This document shows, one piece after another, positions 9,605-19,123 of a stretch of 64,000 bases of DNA. Each line of letters starts with the position of its first letter. The stretch's first letter is position 1. Below the pieces are notes generated by a model. It was not told the origin of the DNA and made no database searches. It worked only from the letters and a program-made list of their open reading frames with translations. A program made the translations under genes and the position numbers. The stretch is from Acidaminococcus timonensis (lineage in GTDB: Bacteria; Bacillota; Negativicutes; Acidaminococcales; Acidaminococcaceae), in NCBI RefSeq assembly GCF_900106585.1, contig NZ_FNWH01000006.1, positions 310,001-374,000 of the forward strand. The letters run 5' to 3'.

Positions 9605-10279
9605 ATGGACACATTGCTGGCACAGCTGACGCTGCGCATCCTCCTGGCGGCGTTCCTGGGTGGCCTGATCGGCCTGGAACGGAGCGCCGGCGACCGGCCT
9701 GCGGGGCTCAGGACGCATGTACTGGTGGCCACCGGTTCCGCCCTTTTGATGGTGATTTCCATCTACGGAACTGACGGATATACCCAGGCACGGGATCCTT
9801 CCCGGATTGCCTCCCAGGTGGTGAGCGGCATCGGTTTTTTGGGTGCCGGTACCATTCTTCATGAAGGGCTCACTGTCAAGGGCCTGACCACTGCCGCCAG
9901 TCTGTGGATCGTGTCGGCCATCGGGCTGACCGTGGGCTGCGGCATGATCGCCCTGGGCATCTTTGCTACAGGGATCACGCTGGTGACCCTGATCATGATC
10001 CGGGGACTGGAGAAGAAGGTGCTGCCCGTGGGGCGGTCCACCAAGTGCGTCCTCCATGTGCTGGTGAGACGGAATCCGGAAAACATGATGGAGGTCATGG
10101 ACTATCTCCAGGAACGGAACATCAAGACCCGGATCCTGGGCATGCGGAACGATCCCCAGCGCAATGTGCTGGAAGTGGATCTGGCCGTGAAAATCGGCAA
10201 GTATTACAATGCCAATGCCATCATCGATGGCTTGAAGAATACCAGGGCGGTGCAGAGCATTGTCCTGAAAGATGAATGA
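9605..10279 (+). CDS. MgtC/SapB family membrane protein
   Basis: The 224-residue protein has the MgtC/SapB layout: about four to five N-terminal membrane helices with GLIGLERSAG near residue 20 and the GIGFLGAGTI motif around residues 75-85, followed by a soluble C-terminal ACT-like domain. Family members are linked to magnesium limitation or membrane-potential control, but many have no known role, so the function here is open. It has its own AAGGAGGTGG ribosome-binding site and lies between proS and polC, which are neighbours in many firmicutes. Confidence 0.88.
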   Translation: MDTLLAQLTLRILLAAFLGGLIGLERSAGDRPAGLRTHVLVATGSALLMVISIYGTDGYTQARDPSRIASQVVSGIGFLGAGTILHEGLTVKGLTTAASLWIVSAIGLTVGCGMIALGIFATGITLVTLIMIRGLEKKVLPVGRSTKCVLHVLVRRNPENMMEVMDYLQERNIKTRILGMRNDPQRNVLEVDLAVKIGKYYNANAIIDGLKNTRAVQSIVLKDE

Positions 10280-10291
10280 TTTGAGGTTGGA

Positions 10292-13200
10292 ATGAGCTGT
10301 TATAAAATCGTACCCAACAGGCATTGCTTCCTGGATTTCATGGTGACCCTGGAACTGAGTCCGGAACAGCGTCACTGTGTGGAAACGTTCCCCATCCGGT
10401 TTGTGGAAGTGGATGAGGAACGCAATACCTGGAAAATCAATTATGATGCAGCAGCTACGCCTCTGGAGCAGCAGGAACTGGCAGCGGTCGCGAAAAAGCT
10501 GGCCGCTGCCTGTTCTGTTGCCCAGGTGACGTTCGTGAACCAGAATGCAGACAATCTGGCGGCTCCCTGCCTGGAAGACCAGGACATTCCCCTGCCGCCG
10601 GAGCCCTCGGAAGAGGAGGAACCACCGTTGCCGGATGAGCCTCCGGAGGAGGATCAGGATTTCTTCCAGAGCGAGGAATACCAGAAGGCCCTGGCCAGCG
10701 TGGCCAGCCAGACGGCGGAGGGACGGAAGAAGGATGGTGTGGTCTACGGCCGGAAAATCACAAAGAAGGCCCGCACCATGGCCGAAGTGGTGGAAGAAGA
10801 GAACGGCGTGGTGGTGGAAGGCACCGTGGTGGGGTTCGATGAACGGGAACTGCGCACCGGGGCCATTATGCTCACCATCAAGGTGGCGGACGATACCGAA
10901 GGCCTGTTCGTGAAGATCCGCTTCGGCCAGAGGAATGAAGGCAACGATATTGCCCAGAACCGGAAGGAATGTGCCCAGCTGCAGCAGCAGATCCCGGAAG
11001 GGACGAAGGTCAAGATGCAGGGGAACATCACGGTGGACAAGTATGCCAATTCGGAACTGGTCATGGTAGGGGTAAAGGGGATCATGGTGGAACCCTCTGA
11101 TTCCCGGGAAGATCACGCTGAGACCAAGCGGGTGGAGCTTCACTGCCATACCAAGATGAGCAAGATGGACGGGCTGACGCCCATCGAGAAACTGGTGGAC
11201 ACGGCGGTGGCATGGGGTCACAAGGCCCTGGCCCTGACGGACCACGGGGTAGTGCAGGCGTTTCCCTTTGCCTACGATGAGGCCAAAAAGCTGCGGGATA
11301 AAAACGGCTGGGAAATCAAGCTGATCTATGGTTGTGAAGGCTATCTGTGCCACAGCCGGGAGGACAAGAAAAATTATCACATCATCCTGCTGGCGAAAAA
11401 TGTGGAGGGACTGCGGAACCTGTATCGTCTGGTTTCGCTGAGCCATCTGCAGTATTTCGGCGGCAAGCCCAAACGGCCCAGATTGACCAAGGGCCTCCTG
11501 GACCAGTATCGGGACGGGATCATCGTGGGTTCGGCCTGTGCGGCCGGGGAAGTGTACCGGGCCATCCTGGCCGGGGTGGACCATGAGGAACTGAAGGAAA
11601 TCGCCTCTTACTACGATTATCTGGAAATCCAGCCTACCGGCAACAACAATTACCTGATCCGGGATCCCCGGTTCCCCAACATCACCAGCGTGGAAGATCT
11701 GCAGGATATCAACCGGCAGATCCTGGCTCTGGGGGATGAACTGGGAAAAATGACCGTGGCAACCTGTGACGTGCACTTCCTCAATCCGGAAGATGCCCTG
11801 GCCCGGAAGATCCTCCAGGCCGGCATGGGCTATCCGGATGAGGAACAGCCGCCCCTGTACTTCCGTACCACGGAGGAGATGCTGGCAGAATTCGACTACC
11901 TGGGCGATCGGGCCTACGAAGTGGTGGTGGAGAACCCCAACAAGATCAACGATAGGGTGGAACGGTTCAAGCCGGTGCCTGACCGGGACCAGCTGTATTC
12001 GCCCTCCATCCCCGGCGCCAAGGAAAAGGTGCAGTCCCTGAGCTATGCCCAGGCCCATGCCTGGTACGGGCCCAAACTGCCCAAGATCGTGGAGGACCGG
12101 CTGAAACTGGAACTCTCTTCCATCATCGGCAACGGGTTCTCTGTGCTGTACTACATTGCGCACCTGCTGGTAAAGAAATCCAACGACGACGGCTATATGG
12201 TGGGCTCCCGGGGGTCTGTAGGATCCTCTTTCGTAGCCACCATGCTGAACATCACCGAAGTGAATCCGCTGGTACCCCATTACCGGTGCCCCCATTGCTT
12301 CCACACGGAATTCTTTACCGACGGCAGTGTGGAAAGCGGCTTCGACCTGCCGGAGAAGAACTGTCCTGAATGCGGGACCCCCATGATCCGGGACGGACAC
12401 AACATCCCGTTCGCTGTATTCCTGGGATTCCACGGGGATAAAGTTCCCGATATCGATCTGAACTTCTCCGGAGAATACCAGCCCCGGGCCCATAAGTACA
12501 CGGAAGAACTGTTCGGCCGGGACAACGTGTTCCGGGCCGGTACCCTGGGCACCATCAAGGACAAGACGGCTTACGGGTACATCAAGAAATATTACGAAAC
12601 CCGGGGCGAACCCAAACGGACTGCCTTCATTGAAAGCCTGATCCCTAAACTGGCCGGGGTGAAGCGGACCACCGGCCAGCATCCCGGCGGTATCGTGGTC
12701 ATTCCCCGGAACCTGGACGTGCATTATATCACGCCTGTTTCCCACCCGGCGGATGACCCGGAATGCGGGACCATCACCACTCATTACGATTTCCACTCCA
12801 TTGACGAACGGATCGTCAAGCTGGACATTCTGGGCCACGATGATCCCACGGTGATCAAGATGCTGGACCGGATGCTGGGCGAGGATTACTGTAAGCACAT
12901 CCCCATCGGGGACAAGGATACCATGGAACTGTTCCTGAGCACCAAATCCCTGGGGGTTACCCCGGAGCAGATCGGTACGGATGTGGCCACCTATGGGGTA
13001 CCGGAATGCGGCACCCGATTCGTGCGCCAGATGATCTCGGACGTTAAGCCCAAGAATTTTTCCGATCTGCTGCGGATTTCCGGGTATTCCCATGGGACGG
13101 ACGTGTGGCTGAACAATGCCCAGGACCTGATCAGGGCCGGGACGCCTACAGAGGATACCATTTCCACCCGTGACGATATCATGAACTGGCTGATCAACAA

Positions 13201-13879
13201 AGGCATGGAACCCAGCATGGCATTCGGCATCATGGAATGGAGCCGGAAGGGGAAGGCCCACAAAAAAGGATTCAAGCCCGAACAGCTGGAAGCCTTCAAG
13301 AAAGCCCACATCCCCGAGTTCTACATCAAGGCCTGCACTACGCTGCAGTACCTGTTCCCGAAGGCCCACGCCGTGGCCTACGTGCTGTCGGCCTACCGGA
13401 TCGCCTACTGCAAGGTGCACCATCCCAGGGAATTCTATGCGGCCTACTTCACCGTGCGGGCGCCCCACTTTGATTACGCCCTGGTCCACAAGGGCCTGGA
13501 CTATATGAAGCGGTTCATCAAGAATGTTACCGCCCAGGGCACCAAGGCTTCGGTGAACGACAAGGATGCAGCCACCTACATGGAACTGTGCGTGGAGATG
13601 CTGGAACGGGGATTCGTCTTCGAGAACGTGGACCTGTACAAGTCCGACGCCCACAGGTTCCTGGTCACGGAAAAGGGGCTGCTGCCGCCTTTGGGTGCCA
13701 TTGGCGGCATCGGCGGCGTGGCGGCGGAAGGCATCGTGGAAGCCCGGAAAAAGGGACCTTTCATTTCTCAGGAGGATCTGCGGAACCGGGCCAAGATCAG
13801 CACGGCCAACGTGGAGATCCTGGACGAACTGGGCATCCTGGAAGGCATGCCCAAGACGGATCAGATCGAGCTTTTTTAA
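10292..13879 (+). CDS. polC: DNA polymerase III alpha subunit, PolC type, apparently without the exonuclease insert
   Basis: PolC is the main replicative polymerase of firmicutes. This 1195-residue protein has an N-terminal domain, an OB fold (about 160-265) and a PHP domain starting at VELHCHTKMS near 280. Next come polymerase palm/fingers with PDIDLNFSGEYQ, a four-cysteine zinc element (CPHC...CPEC, near 665-705), and a C-terminal helix-hairpin-helix region. In textbook PolC (about 1440 residues) a DEDD 3'-5' exonuclease interrupts the PHP domain. Here the two PHP halves run on directly from YGCEGYL to HSREDKKNYH, and no DxET exonuclease motif is visible. The polymerase identity is firm. 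Confidence 0.95.
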   Translation: MSCYKIVPNRHCFLDFMVTLELSPEQRHCVETFPIRFVEVDEERNTWKINYDAAATPLEQQELAAVAKKLAAACSVAQVTFVNQNADNLAAPCLEDQDIPLPPEPSEEEEPPLPDEPPEEDQDFFQSEEYQKALASVASQTAEGRKKDGVVYGRKITKKARTMAEVVEEENGVVVEGTVVGFDERELRTGAIMLTIKVADDTEGLFVKIRFGQRNEGNDIAQNRKECAQLQQQIPEGTKVKMQGNITVDKYANSELVMVGVKGIMVEPSDSREDHAETKRVELHCHTKMSKMDGLTPIEKLVDTAVAWGHKALALTDHGVVQAFPFAYDEAKKLRDKNGWEIKLIYGCEGYLCHSREDKKNYHIILLAKNVEGLRNLYRLVSLSHLQYFGGKPKRPRLTKGLLDQYRDGIIVGSACAAGEVYRAILAGVDHEELKEIASYYDYLEIQPTGNNNYLIRDPRFPNITSVEDLQDINRQILALGDELGKMTVATCDVHFLNPEDALARKILQAGMGYPDEEQPPLYFRTTEEMLAEFDYLGDRAYEVVVENPNKINDRVERFKPVPDRDQLYSPSIPGAKEKVQSLSYAQAHAWYGPKLPKIVEDRLKLELSSIIGNGFSVLYYIAHLLVKKSNDDGYMVGSRGSVGSSFVATMLNITEVNPLVPHYRCPHCFHTEFFTDGSVESGFDLPEKNCPECGTPMIRDGHNIPFAVFLGFHGDKVPDIDLNFSGEYQPRAHKYTEELFGRDNVFRAGTLGTIKDKTAYGYIKKYYETRGEPKRTAFIESLIPKLAGVKRTTGQHPGGIVVIPRNLDVHYITPVSHPADDPECGTITTHYDFHSIDERIVKLDILGHDDPTVIKMLDRMLGEDYCKHIPIGDKDTMELFLSTKSLGVTPEQIGTDVATYGVPECGTRFVRQMISDVKPKNFSDLLRISGYSHGTDVWLNNAQDLIRAGTPTEDTISTRDDIMNWLINKGMEPSMAFGIMEWSRKGKAHKKGFKPEQLEAFKKAHIPEFYIKACTTLQYLFPKAHAVAYVLSAYRIAYCKVHHPREFYAAYFTVRAPHFDYALVHKGLDYMKRFIKNVTAQGTKASVNDKDAATYMELCVEMLERGFVFENVDLYKSDAHRFLVTEKGLLPPLGAIGGIGGVAAEGIVEARKKGPFISQEDLRNRAKISTANVEILDELGILEGMPKTDQIELF

Positions 13880-13882
13880 AGG

Positions 13883-13905
13883 GGTGCCGCCACGCGGCAC
13901 CTTTT
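13883..13905 (+). terminator. Rho-independent terminator after polC
   Basis: An 8-bp GC-rich stem (13883-13890 with 13894-13901), a 3-base loop and four T follow the polC stop directly, closing the uppS-polC unit. Confidence 0.8.
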
Positions 13906-13907
13906 CC

Positions 13908-13936
13908 TTGCCATTTCCTTTCCCCGGTGATATAAT
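13908..13936 (+). promoter_or_regulatory. Near-consensus promoter of the rimP-ribF operon
   Basis: TTGCCA (13908-13913), a 17-base spacer and a perfect TATAAT (13931-13936), immediately downstream of the polC terminator. It should drive the long rimP-nusA-infB operon. Confidence 0.88.
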
Positions 13937-13963
13937 ATTTTAGAAAACTGAGGCAGACCTTAG

Positions 13964-13995
13964 AGAGTGGGTATTTTATACCCGCTCTTTCGTTT
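13964..13995 (+). promoter_or_regulatory. Leader hairpin upstream of rimP (possible attenuator)
   Basis: A 10-bp stem (13964-13973 with 13979-13988, one G-U) with a 5-base loop is followed by an interrupted T run, between the promoter and the rimP start. It looks like an intrinsic terminator inside the leader. Since nusA lies in the operon, feedback by NusA on this hairpin is a plausible but untested idea. Confidence 0.6.
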
Positions 13996-14020
13996 ACTAG
14001 GAAAGAAGCAGAGGTGCCTA

Positions 14021-14482
14021 ATGGACAAAAAGAAAATCACCGAACGGGTGACGGCCCTGGTGACTCCCATTGTGGAGGCTGCGGGGCTTGAACTGGTGGA
14101 TGTGGAGTATGTGCGGGAACGGGACTGGTTCCTGCGGGTCTTCATCGACAAGGAGGGCGGCATCGACATCGATGACTGCTCGGCGGTCAGCAACGCCCTG
14201 GCCAAAAAACTGGATGAAGAGGATTTCATCAGAGAAAAATACTATCTGGAAGTTTCTTCCCCCGGCATCGATCGTCCCCTGAAAAAGGACAAGGACCTGG
14301 TTTCTCATTACGGGACCCGGGTGGATCTGGCCTTCTTCGCTCCCTACGAGGGAAAGAAGCAGATGACGGCGGTGCTCCAGTCCCACGACCAGGACAACCT
14401 GGTCCTGACCGACGAGAAGAACAAAGAACTGACCATTGCACGGAAACTGATCGCTTCCGTGCGGCCCCATATCGATTTTTAA
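14021..14482 (+). CDS. rimP: Ribosome maturation factor RimP
   Basis: RimP assists assembly of the 30S subunit. The 153-residue protein shows the family pattern: an N-terminal alpha/beta domain with GLELVDVEY and the WFLRVFID strand, the DDCSAVS segment, then YYLEVSSPGIDRPLKK, and a C-terminal SH3-like domain. The ATG at 14021 follows GAGGTG at the right distance; longer frames upstream run through the leader hairpin. It is the first gene of the rimP-nusA operon, the standard order in bacteria. Confidence 0.95.
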   Translation: MDKKKITERVTALVTPIVEAAGLELVDVEYVRERDWFLRVFIDKEGGIDIDDCSAVSNALAKKLDEEDFIREKYYLEVSSPGIDRPLKKDKDLVSHYGTRVDLAFFAPYEGKKQMTAVLQSHDQDNLVLTDEKNKELTIARKLIASVRPHIDF

Positions 14483-14506
14483 AGAAGTTAGAGGAGGAAA
14501 TAAGAA

Positions 14507-15592
14507 GTGAATGCGGATTTCGTGAAAGCCATTGCGCTCTTGGCCAAGGAGAAGGGGATTTCTCCGGATATCTTGTACAGTGCAGTGGAGGAAGCCCTGA
14601 TCACCGCCTATAAGAAAAACTACGGTTCTGCCCAGAATGTACGGGTTTCCATGCATAAAGAAACCGGGGAGATCCATGTGTATGCCCGGAAGAACATTGT
14701 GGAGGAAGTCACGGATCCGACTACGGAAATCAGCCTGGCTGATGCCCAGAAGCTGAACAGCCACTATCAGGCAGGGGATATCCTGGAAACGGAAGTCACC
14801 CCCAAGAACTTCGGCCGCATTGCTGCCCAGAACGCCAAGCAGGTGATCGTACAGCGGATCCGGGAAGCGGAACGGGGAATGGTGTATGAACGGTACTCCG
14901 ACCGGGAAAATGATATCGTCACCGGTACGGTGCAGCGGATCGAAGGCCATAACGTGTTCATCGACCTGGGCACCGCCGAAGGCCTGCTGCTGCCCAACGA
15001 ACAGATCCCTCATGAAACCTACGAGTTCCATGAACGTCTGAAATGCTATGTGGTGGAAGTGAAGAAGACCACCAAGGGTCCCCAGATCATCTTGAGCCGG
15101 ACCCATCCCGGCCTGTTGAAACGGCTGTTCGAACTGGAAGTCTCTGAAATCCAGGATGGCACTGTGATCATCGACAGCGTGGCCCGGGAACCGGGTATGC
15201 GCAGCAAGATCGCCGTGCACAGCACCAATCCCAGCGTGGATCCGGTGGGTGCCTGCGTGGGTCCCAAGGGCGTGCGGGTACGCGCCATCGTGGACGAACT
15301 GCGGGGCGAGAAAATCGATATCGTGAAGTACAGCGACGATCCGGAAGAATACGTGGCCAACGCCCTGTCTCCTTCCAAGGTGGTCTCTGCTACGGCGGAC
15401 AAAGATGAAAAAATCTGCCGGGTGGTGGTACCGGATTATCAGCTGTCCCTGGCCATCGGCAAGGAAGGGCAGAACGCCCGTCTGGCAGCGAAACTGACCG
15501 GCTGGAAGATCGACATCAAGAGCGAATCCCAGGCGGCGGCAGCAGCTCAGGAAGCCGAAAAGGCCCCTGAGGAAAGCGGTGAGGATGCATGA
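14507..15592 (+). CDS. nusA: Transcription termination/antitermination factor NusA
   Basis: NusA binds RNA polymerase and nascent RNA to modulate pausing, termination and antitermination. The 361-residue protein has the N-terminal polymerase-binding domain, an S1 domain (about 135-200), and two KH domains with [14 protein letters not shown] and [19 protein letters not shown]. It ends with a short acidic Ala-rich tail and lacks the extra C-terminal repeats of enterobacterial NusA, as usual in firmicutes. The start is GTG with GAGGAGG upstream. Its TGA overlaps the next start. Confidence 0.97.
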   Translation: MNADFVKAIALLAKEKGISPDILYSAVEEALITAYKKNYGSAQNVRVSMHKETGEIHVYARKNIVEEVTDPTTEISLADAQKLNSHYQAGDILETEVTPKNFGRIAAQNAKQVIVQRIREAERGMVYERYSDRENDIVTGTVQRIEGHNVFIDLGTAEGLLLPNEQIPHETYEFHERLKCYVVEVKKTTKGPQIILSRTHPGLLKRLFELEVSEIQDGTVIIDSVAREPGMRSKIAVHSTNPSVDPVGACVGPKGVRVRAIVDELRGEKIDIVKYSDDPEEYVANALSPSKVVSATADKDEKICRVVVPDYQLSLAIGKEGQNARLAAKLTGWKIDIKSESQAAAAAQEAEKAPEESGEDA

Positions 15593-15861
15593 AGGCCAAG
15601 AAAATTCCCCAGCGGACCTGCATCGGCTGTGGAGAAGTGAAAAATAAAAAAGATATGGTCCGGATCGTCCGTTCCCCCGAGGGGAATGTGAGCCTGGACC
15701 GTTCCGGCAAGAAACCGGGCCGGGGCGCCTATGTGTGCCCCGACGCCGCCTGCATTGAAAAGGCATTCCAGAGCAAAGGCCTGGAACGGGCCCTGCAGGT
15801 GAAAGTTTCGCCGGAAACCAAGGAAGCCTTACTGGCGGAGCTCTCCCATGAAAACGGATGA
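15589..15861 (+). CDS. rnpM: YlxR family RNA-binding protein (RnpM)
   Basis: A 90-residue protein with the YlxR/DUF448 signature: PQRTCIGCGE near residue 6, a GRGAYVCPDAAC motif in the middle, and a C-terminal helix. Members bind RNA; recent work links the family to RNase P modulation, so the symbol rnpM (formerly ylxR) is offered. Its ATG overlaps the nusA TGA, and it overlaps ylxQ by 14 bases, so the three genes are tightly coupled. Confidence 0.93.
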   Translation: MKAKKIPQRTCIGCGEVKNKKDMVRIVRSPEGNVSLDRSGKKPGRGAYVCPDAACIEKAFQSKGLERALQVKVSPETKEALLAELSHENG

Positions 15862-16147
15862 GCAACTCTGCTTTGCATTGGGCCTGGCCCAGAAGGCGGG
15901 CAAGCTGGCATCCGGTGATCAGGGCATATGGGACACGCTGAAAAAGAAAGGGCGTGCCCGCTATGTGCTGATTGCCGCAGATGCCTCCCAGCGCACGACA
16001 GAAAAAATCGTGCACTGGTGCGACGCCAACCAGGTCCCTTACGGAAAACGCCTGGACCGGGTACGGCTGGGTGCGGCCATCGGGAAAGCACCCCGGGCTG
16101 CAGTGGTCGTCCTGGACGACAATTTTCGAAAGATGATGGGGTTTTAG
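15848..16147 (+). CDS. ylxQ: L7Ae/L30e-type ribosomal-associated protein YlxQ
   Basis: A 99-residue protein of the L7Ae/L30e/S12e/Gadd45 kink-turn RNA-binding family. The GLAQKAGKLASGDQ segment near the N-terminus and the VLIAADASQRTTEKI strand-turn are typical. It sits in the standard nusA-ylxR-ylxQ-infB slot. The precise role of YlxQ is not established; ribosome association is the usual suggestion. Confidence 0.9.
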   Translation: MKTDEQLCFALGLAQKAGKLASGDQGIWDTLKKKGRARYVLIAADASQRTTEKIVHWCDANQVPYGKRLDRVRLGAAIGKAPRAAVVVLDDNFRKMMGF

Positions 16148-16168
16148 GGTAACAATGGAGGTGTGCGG

Positions 16169-18757
16169 ATGACAAAATATAGAATCTATGAGATTGCCAA
16201 AGAAATGAACCTGGACAACAAGAAGGTCCTGAGTTTCCTGGCTGACCATAAAATCAGCGTAAAGAACCATATGAGCACGGTGGAAGCCAATGTGCGGGAT
16301 ATGATCATCAAGGGCCTGAAGGACAACAAGGGCCCGGTGAAAGCGGCGGCCCAGAAGGTACAGGCCAGGGCCGCCCAGGTGGTGAAACCGGTGGCCGACA
16401 AAGTGGCCCAGGTGAAACAGGATGTGGCTGTGGGCAAGGCAGCCATCCAGGCCAGCCATGAGGCACAGCAGAAGGCTCAGGCCCACACGGAACAGAACCG
16501 GGACCGCCGGGAGACCCGCAGCGACCGCAACGAGCGCCATGGGGACAATCGCCATCAGGGCGAACGGAACTCCAGCAACAACGGCCGCCGGGAAGGCAGA
16601 CGTCCGGAAGGAAACCGCCAGAACGGCGGACAGAACCGGGATAACGGCCGCCGCTCCGACCGGCCCCAGAATGCCGGCAGCCGGAATGGCAGCGGCAGCA
16701 CTCGGTTTGCCCATAACGACCGGAACAATGACCGGAACGGGAACAACCGGAACGGCAGCAACAACAGGAAACCCCAGAACAATCGGCCGAACAAACCGTC
16801 TGCTGCAGTGAACATGAACAGTGCCCATGCCGGCAAGGATATGGGCAAGCGGAACAACAACCACAACCATCAGGAAAAACGGGAGAAGATCAAGGGCTCG
16901 TACGCTACCCGGGAAGACCGTCCGACCCGCAGTGCCGATCATATGATGAAGAATCACAAACACAAGAACAACAACAACCGAAATGCTGCACCGGCCAAAA
17001 AGACCGAAGTGGTGAGACCTTCCAGCATCGAGGTGGGCGAAAGCATCAGCGTGAAGGATTTTGCCAAACTGCTGTGCCGTGACGTGAACGAAGTCATCAA
17101 GAAATTGTTCATGCTGGGCAAGATGGTGACCATCAACCAGGAAATCGACCACGAAACGGCCGAACTGGTGGGCATGGACTTCAACTGTGAAATCAAGGAA
17201 CCGCCGCCTGAAGCAGATCCCACGGAAGTGCCAGAAGTGGAAGATGACCCGGCTCTGCGGGTGCCCCGTCCTCCTGTGGTGACCGTCATGGGCCACGTGG
17301 ACCATGGTAAGACCTCTCTGCTGGATGCCATCCGGAAGACCAACGTGACGGCACGGGAAGCCGGCGGTATCACCCAGCACATCGGTGCGTACCGGGTCAT
17401 TTGCCAGGGCCGGCCCATCGTGTTCCTGGATACCCCGGGTCACGAAGCCTTTACGGCCATGCGTGCCCGTGGTGCCCAGGTGACGGATATCGCCGTGCTG
17501 GTGGTGGCTGCCGATGACGGCGTCATGCCCCAGACCATTGAAGCCATCAACCATGCCAAATCCGCCAAGGTGCCCATCATCGTGGCCATCAACAAAATCG
17601 ATAAGGAAGGGGCCAACCCGGACTTCGTCATGCAGCAGTTGTCTGAACACGGCCTGATCCCGGAAGCCTGGGGTGGCGACACCATCATGGTGCCTGTATC
17701 TGCCCGTCAGAAGACCGGTATCAGTGACCTGCTGGAAATGATCCTGCTGGTGGCCGATATGCTGGAACTGAAAGCCAACCCGAAACTGCCGGCCCACGGC
17801 ACTGTCATCGAAGCCAAGCTGGATAAGGGCAGAGGCCCTGTGGCTTCTGTGCTGATTGACCGGGGCACCCTGCACATCGGGGACTCCATCCTGGTGGGGA
17901 CCTGCTACGGCAAAGTCCGTGCCATGGTGAACGACCGGGGTGAAAAGGTGAAAAAGGCGCTGCCTTCCACCCCTGTGGAAGTCCTGGGCCTGAATGATGT
18001 GCCCCAGGCCGGGGACATCATGGATGCCTGTGACGAACACATTGCCCGGAGTGTGGCTGAAAAGCGGATGGCCAAGGCCAAGGAAGAAGAACAGAAGAAG
18101 GCCAAGGTCTCCCTGGACGATATCTTCAACCGGATCCAGGAAGGGGAACTGAAAGACCTGAACATCGTGGTGAAGGCCGACGTGCAGGGTACCATCCAGG
18201 CTCTGGAACAGGCCCTGGGCAAGATCAAGAACGATGAAGTGAAAGTGGTCATCGTGCACTCTGGCGTAGGTGCCATCAACGAATCCGACGTGATGCTGGC
18301 CTCTGCGGCCAATGCTCTGATCATCGGTTTCAACGTGCGGCCGGACGCCAATGCCCGGAAGACGGCGGAAGCCGAAAAAGTGGATATCCGGACCTACCGG
18401 GTCATCTACGATGCCCTGAACGATGTGCAGGCTGCCATCAAGGGTATGCTGGCACCCAAGTTCAAGGAAAAGATCATCGGCCATGTGGAAATTCGGAAGG
18501 TGATCCCCATCAACAAGATCCTGATTGCCGGGGCCTATGTGAAGGATGGGAAAATCACCCGGACCTGCAAGATCCGCCTGATCCGCAACGGCATCGTGGT
18601 CCACGAAGGGGAACTGGATTCCCTGCGCCGGTTCAAGGATGATGTGAAAGAAGTGGCCGCCAGCTACGAATGCGGCCTGACCCTGAAAGATTATCGGGAT
18701 ATCAAGGAAGGCGACCAGCTGGAAGCCTATGTGATGGAAGAAGTGGCCGCCGAATAA
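16169..18757 (+). CDS. infB: Translation initiation factor IF-2
   Basis: IF-2 is the GTPase that places fMet-tRNA on the 30S subunit and promotes 50S joining. The 862-residue protein has an IF2-N domain (residues 1-50), a long low-complexity linker, a second N-terminal domain near 290-350, and the G domain with [19 protein letters not shown] and NKID. The C1/C2 domains follow. The linker (about residues 105-285) is exceptionally rich in Asn, Arg, Gly, Asp and His. The ATG at 16169 was chosen because GGAGG ends 7 bases upstream; a GTG six bases earlier is too close. Confidence 0.97.
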   Translation: MTKYRIYEIAKEMNLDNKKVLSFLADHKISVKNHMSTVEANVRDMIIKGLKDNKGPVKAAAQKVQARAAQVVKPVADKVAQVKQDVAVGKAAIQASHEAQQKAQAHTEQNRDRRETRSDRNERHGDNRHQGERNSSNNGRREGRRPEGNRQNGGQNRDNGRRSDRPQNAGSRNGSGSTRFAHNDRNNDRNGNNRNGSNNRKPQNNRPNKPSAAVNMNSAHAGKDMGKRNNNHNHQEKREKIKGSYATREDRPTRSADHMMKNHKHKNNNNRNAAPAKKTEVVRPSSIEVGESISVKDFAKLLCRDVNEVIKKLFMLGKMVTINQEIDHETAELVGMDFNCEIKEPPPEADPTEVPEVEDDPALRVPRPPVVTVMGHVDHGKTSLLDAIRKTNVTAREAGGITQHIGAYRVICQGRPIVFLDTPGHEAFTAMRARGAQVTDIAVLVVAADDGVMPQTIEAINHAKSAKVPIIVAINKIDKEGANPDFVMQQLSEHGLIPEAWGGDTIMVPVSARQKTGISDLLEMILLVADMLELKANPKLPAHGTVIEAKLDKGRGPVASVLIDRGTLHIGDSILVGTCYGKVRAMVNDRGEKVKKALPSTPVEVLGLNDVPQAGDIMDACDEHIARSVAEKRMAKAKEEEQKKAKVSLDDIFNRIQEGELKDLNIVVKADVQGTIQALEQALGKIKNDEVKVVIVHSGVGAINESDVMLASAANALIIGFNVRPDANARKTAEAEKVDIRTYRVIYDALNDVQAAIKGMLAPKFKEKIIGHVEIRKVIPINKILIAGAYVKDGKITRTCKIRLIRNGIVVHEGELDSLRRFKDDVKEVAASYECGLTLKDYRDIKEGDQLEAYVMEEVAAE

Positions 18758-18766
18758 GGAGAGACT

Positions 18767-19123
18767 ATGTCGAAACTTCGTGCTGAAAAATTGCAGGCGC
18801 TGATCAAGCAGGAACTGAGCAACATGCTGATCCGCGACGTGAAGGATCCCCGTGTGAAGTTCGTGACCATCACGGGGGTGGAGGTGAGCAACGACCTGAG
18901 CTATGCCAAGGTCTATGTGAGCCTGTATGGCAGTGAAGAACAGCAGGCACAGGCCTGGAAGGGGCTCCAGCATGGACTGGGTTTCTTCCGGACGGAAATC
19001 GCCAGACGCATCGATCTGCGGGTGGCACCCCAGCTGAGCTTCCACCGGGACACGTCTATGGAATACAGTGCCCACATTGAATCCCTGCTCCATGAGCTGA
19101 AGAAAGAAGAGCACCATGAGTAA
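18767..19123 (+). CDS. rbfA: Ribosome-binding factor A
   Basis: RbfA is a KH-like protein needed for late 30S maturation and cold adaptation. The 118-residue length is typical. The pattern LIKQELSNMLIRDVKDPR near the N-terminus, followed by the VTITGVEVSNDLSYAKVYVS strand pair, is characteristic. It follows infB by 9 bases and overlaps the nrnA start by 8 bases. Confidence 0.96.
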   Translation: MSKLRAEKLQALIKQELSNMLIRDVKDPRVKFVTITGVEVSNDLSYAKVYVSLYGSEEQQAQAWKGLQHGLGFFRTEIARRIDLRVAPQLSFHRDTSMEYSAHIESLLHELKKEEHHE

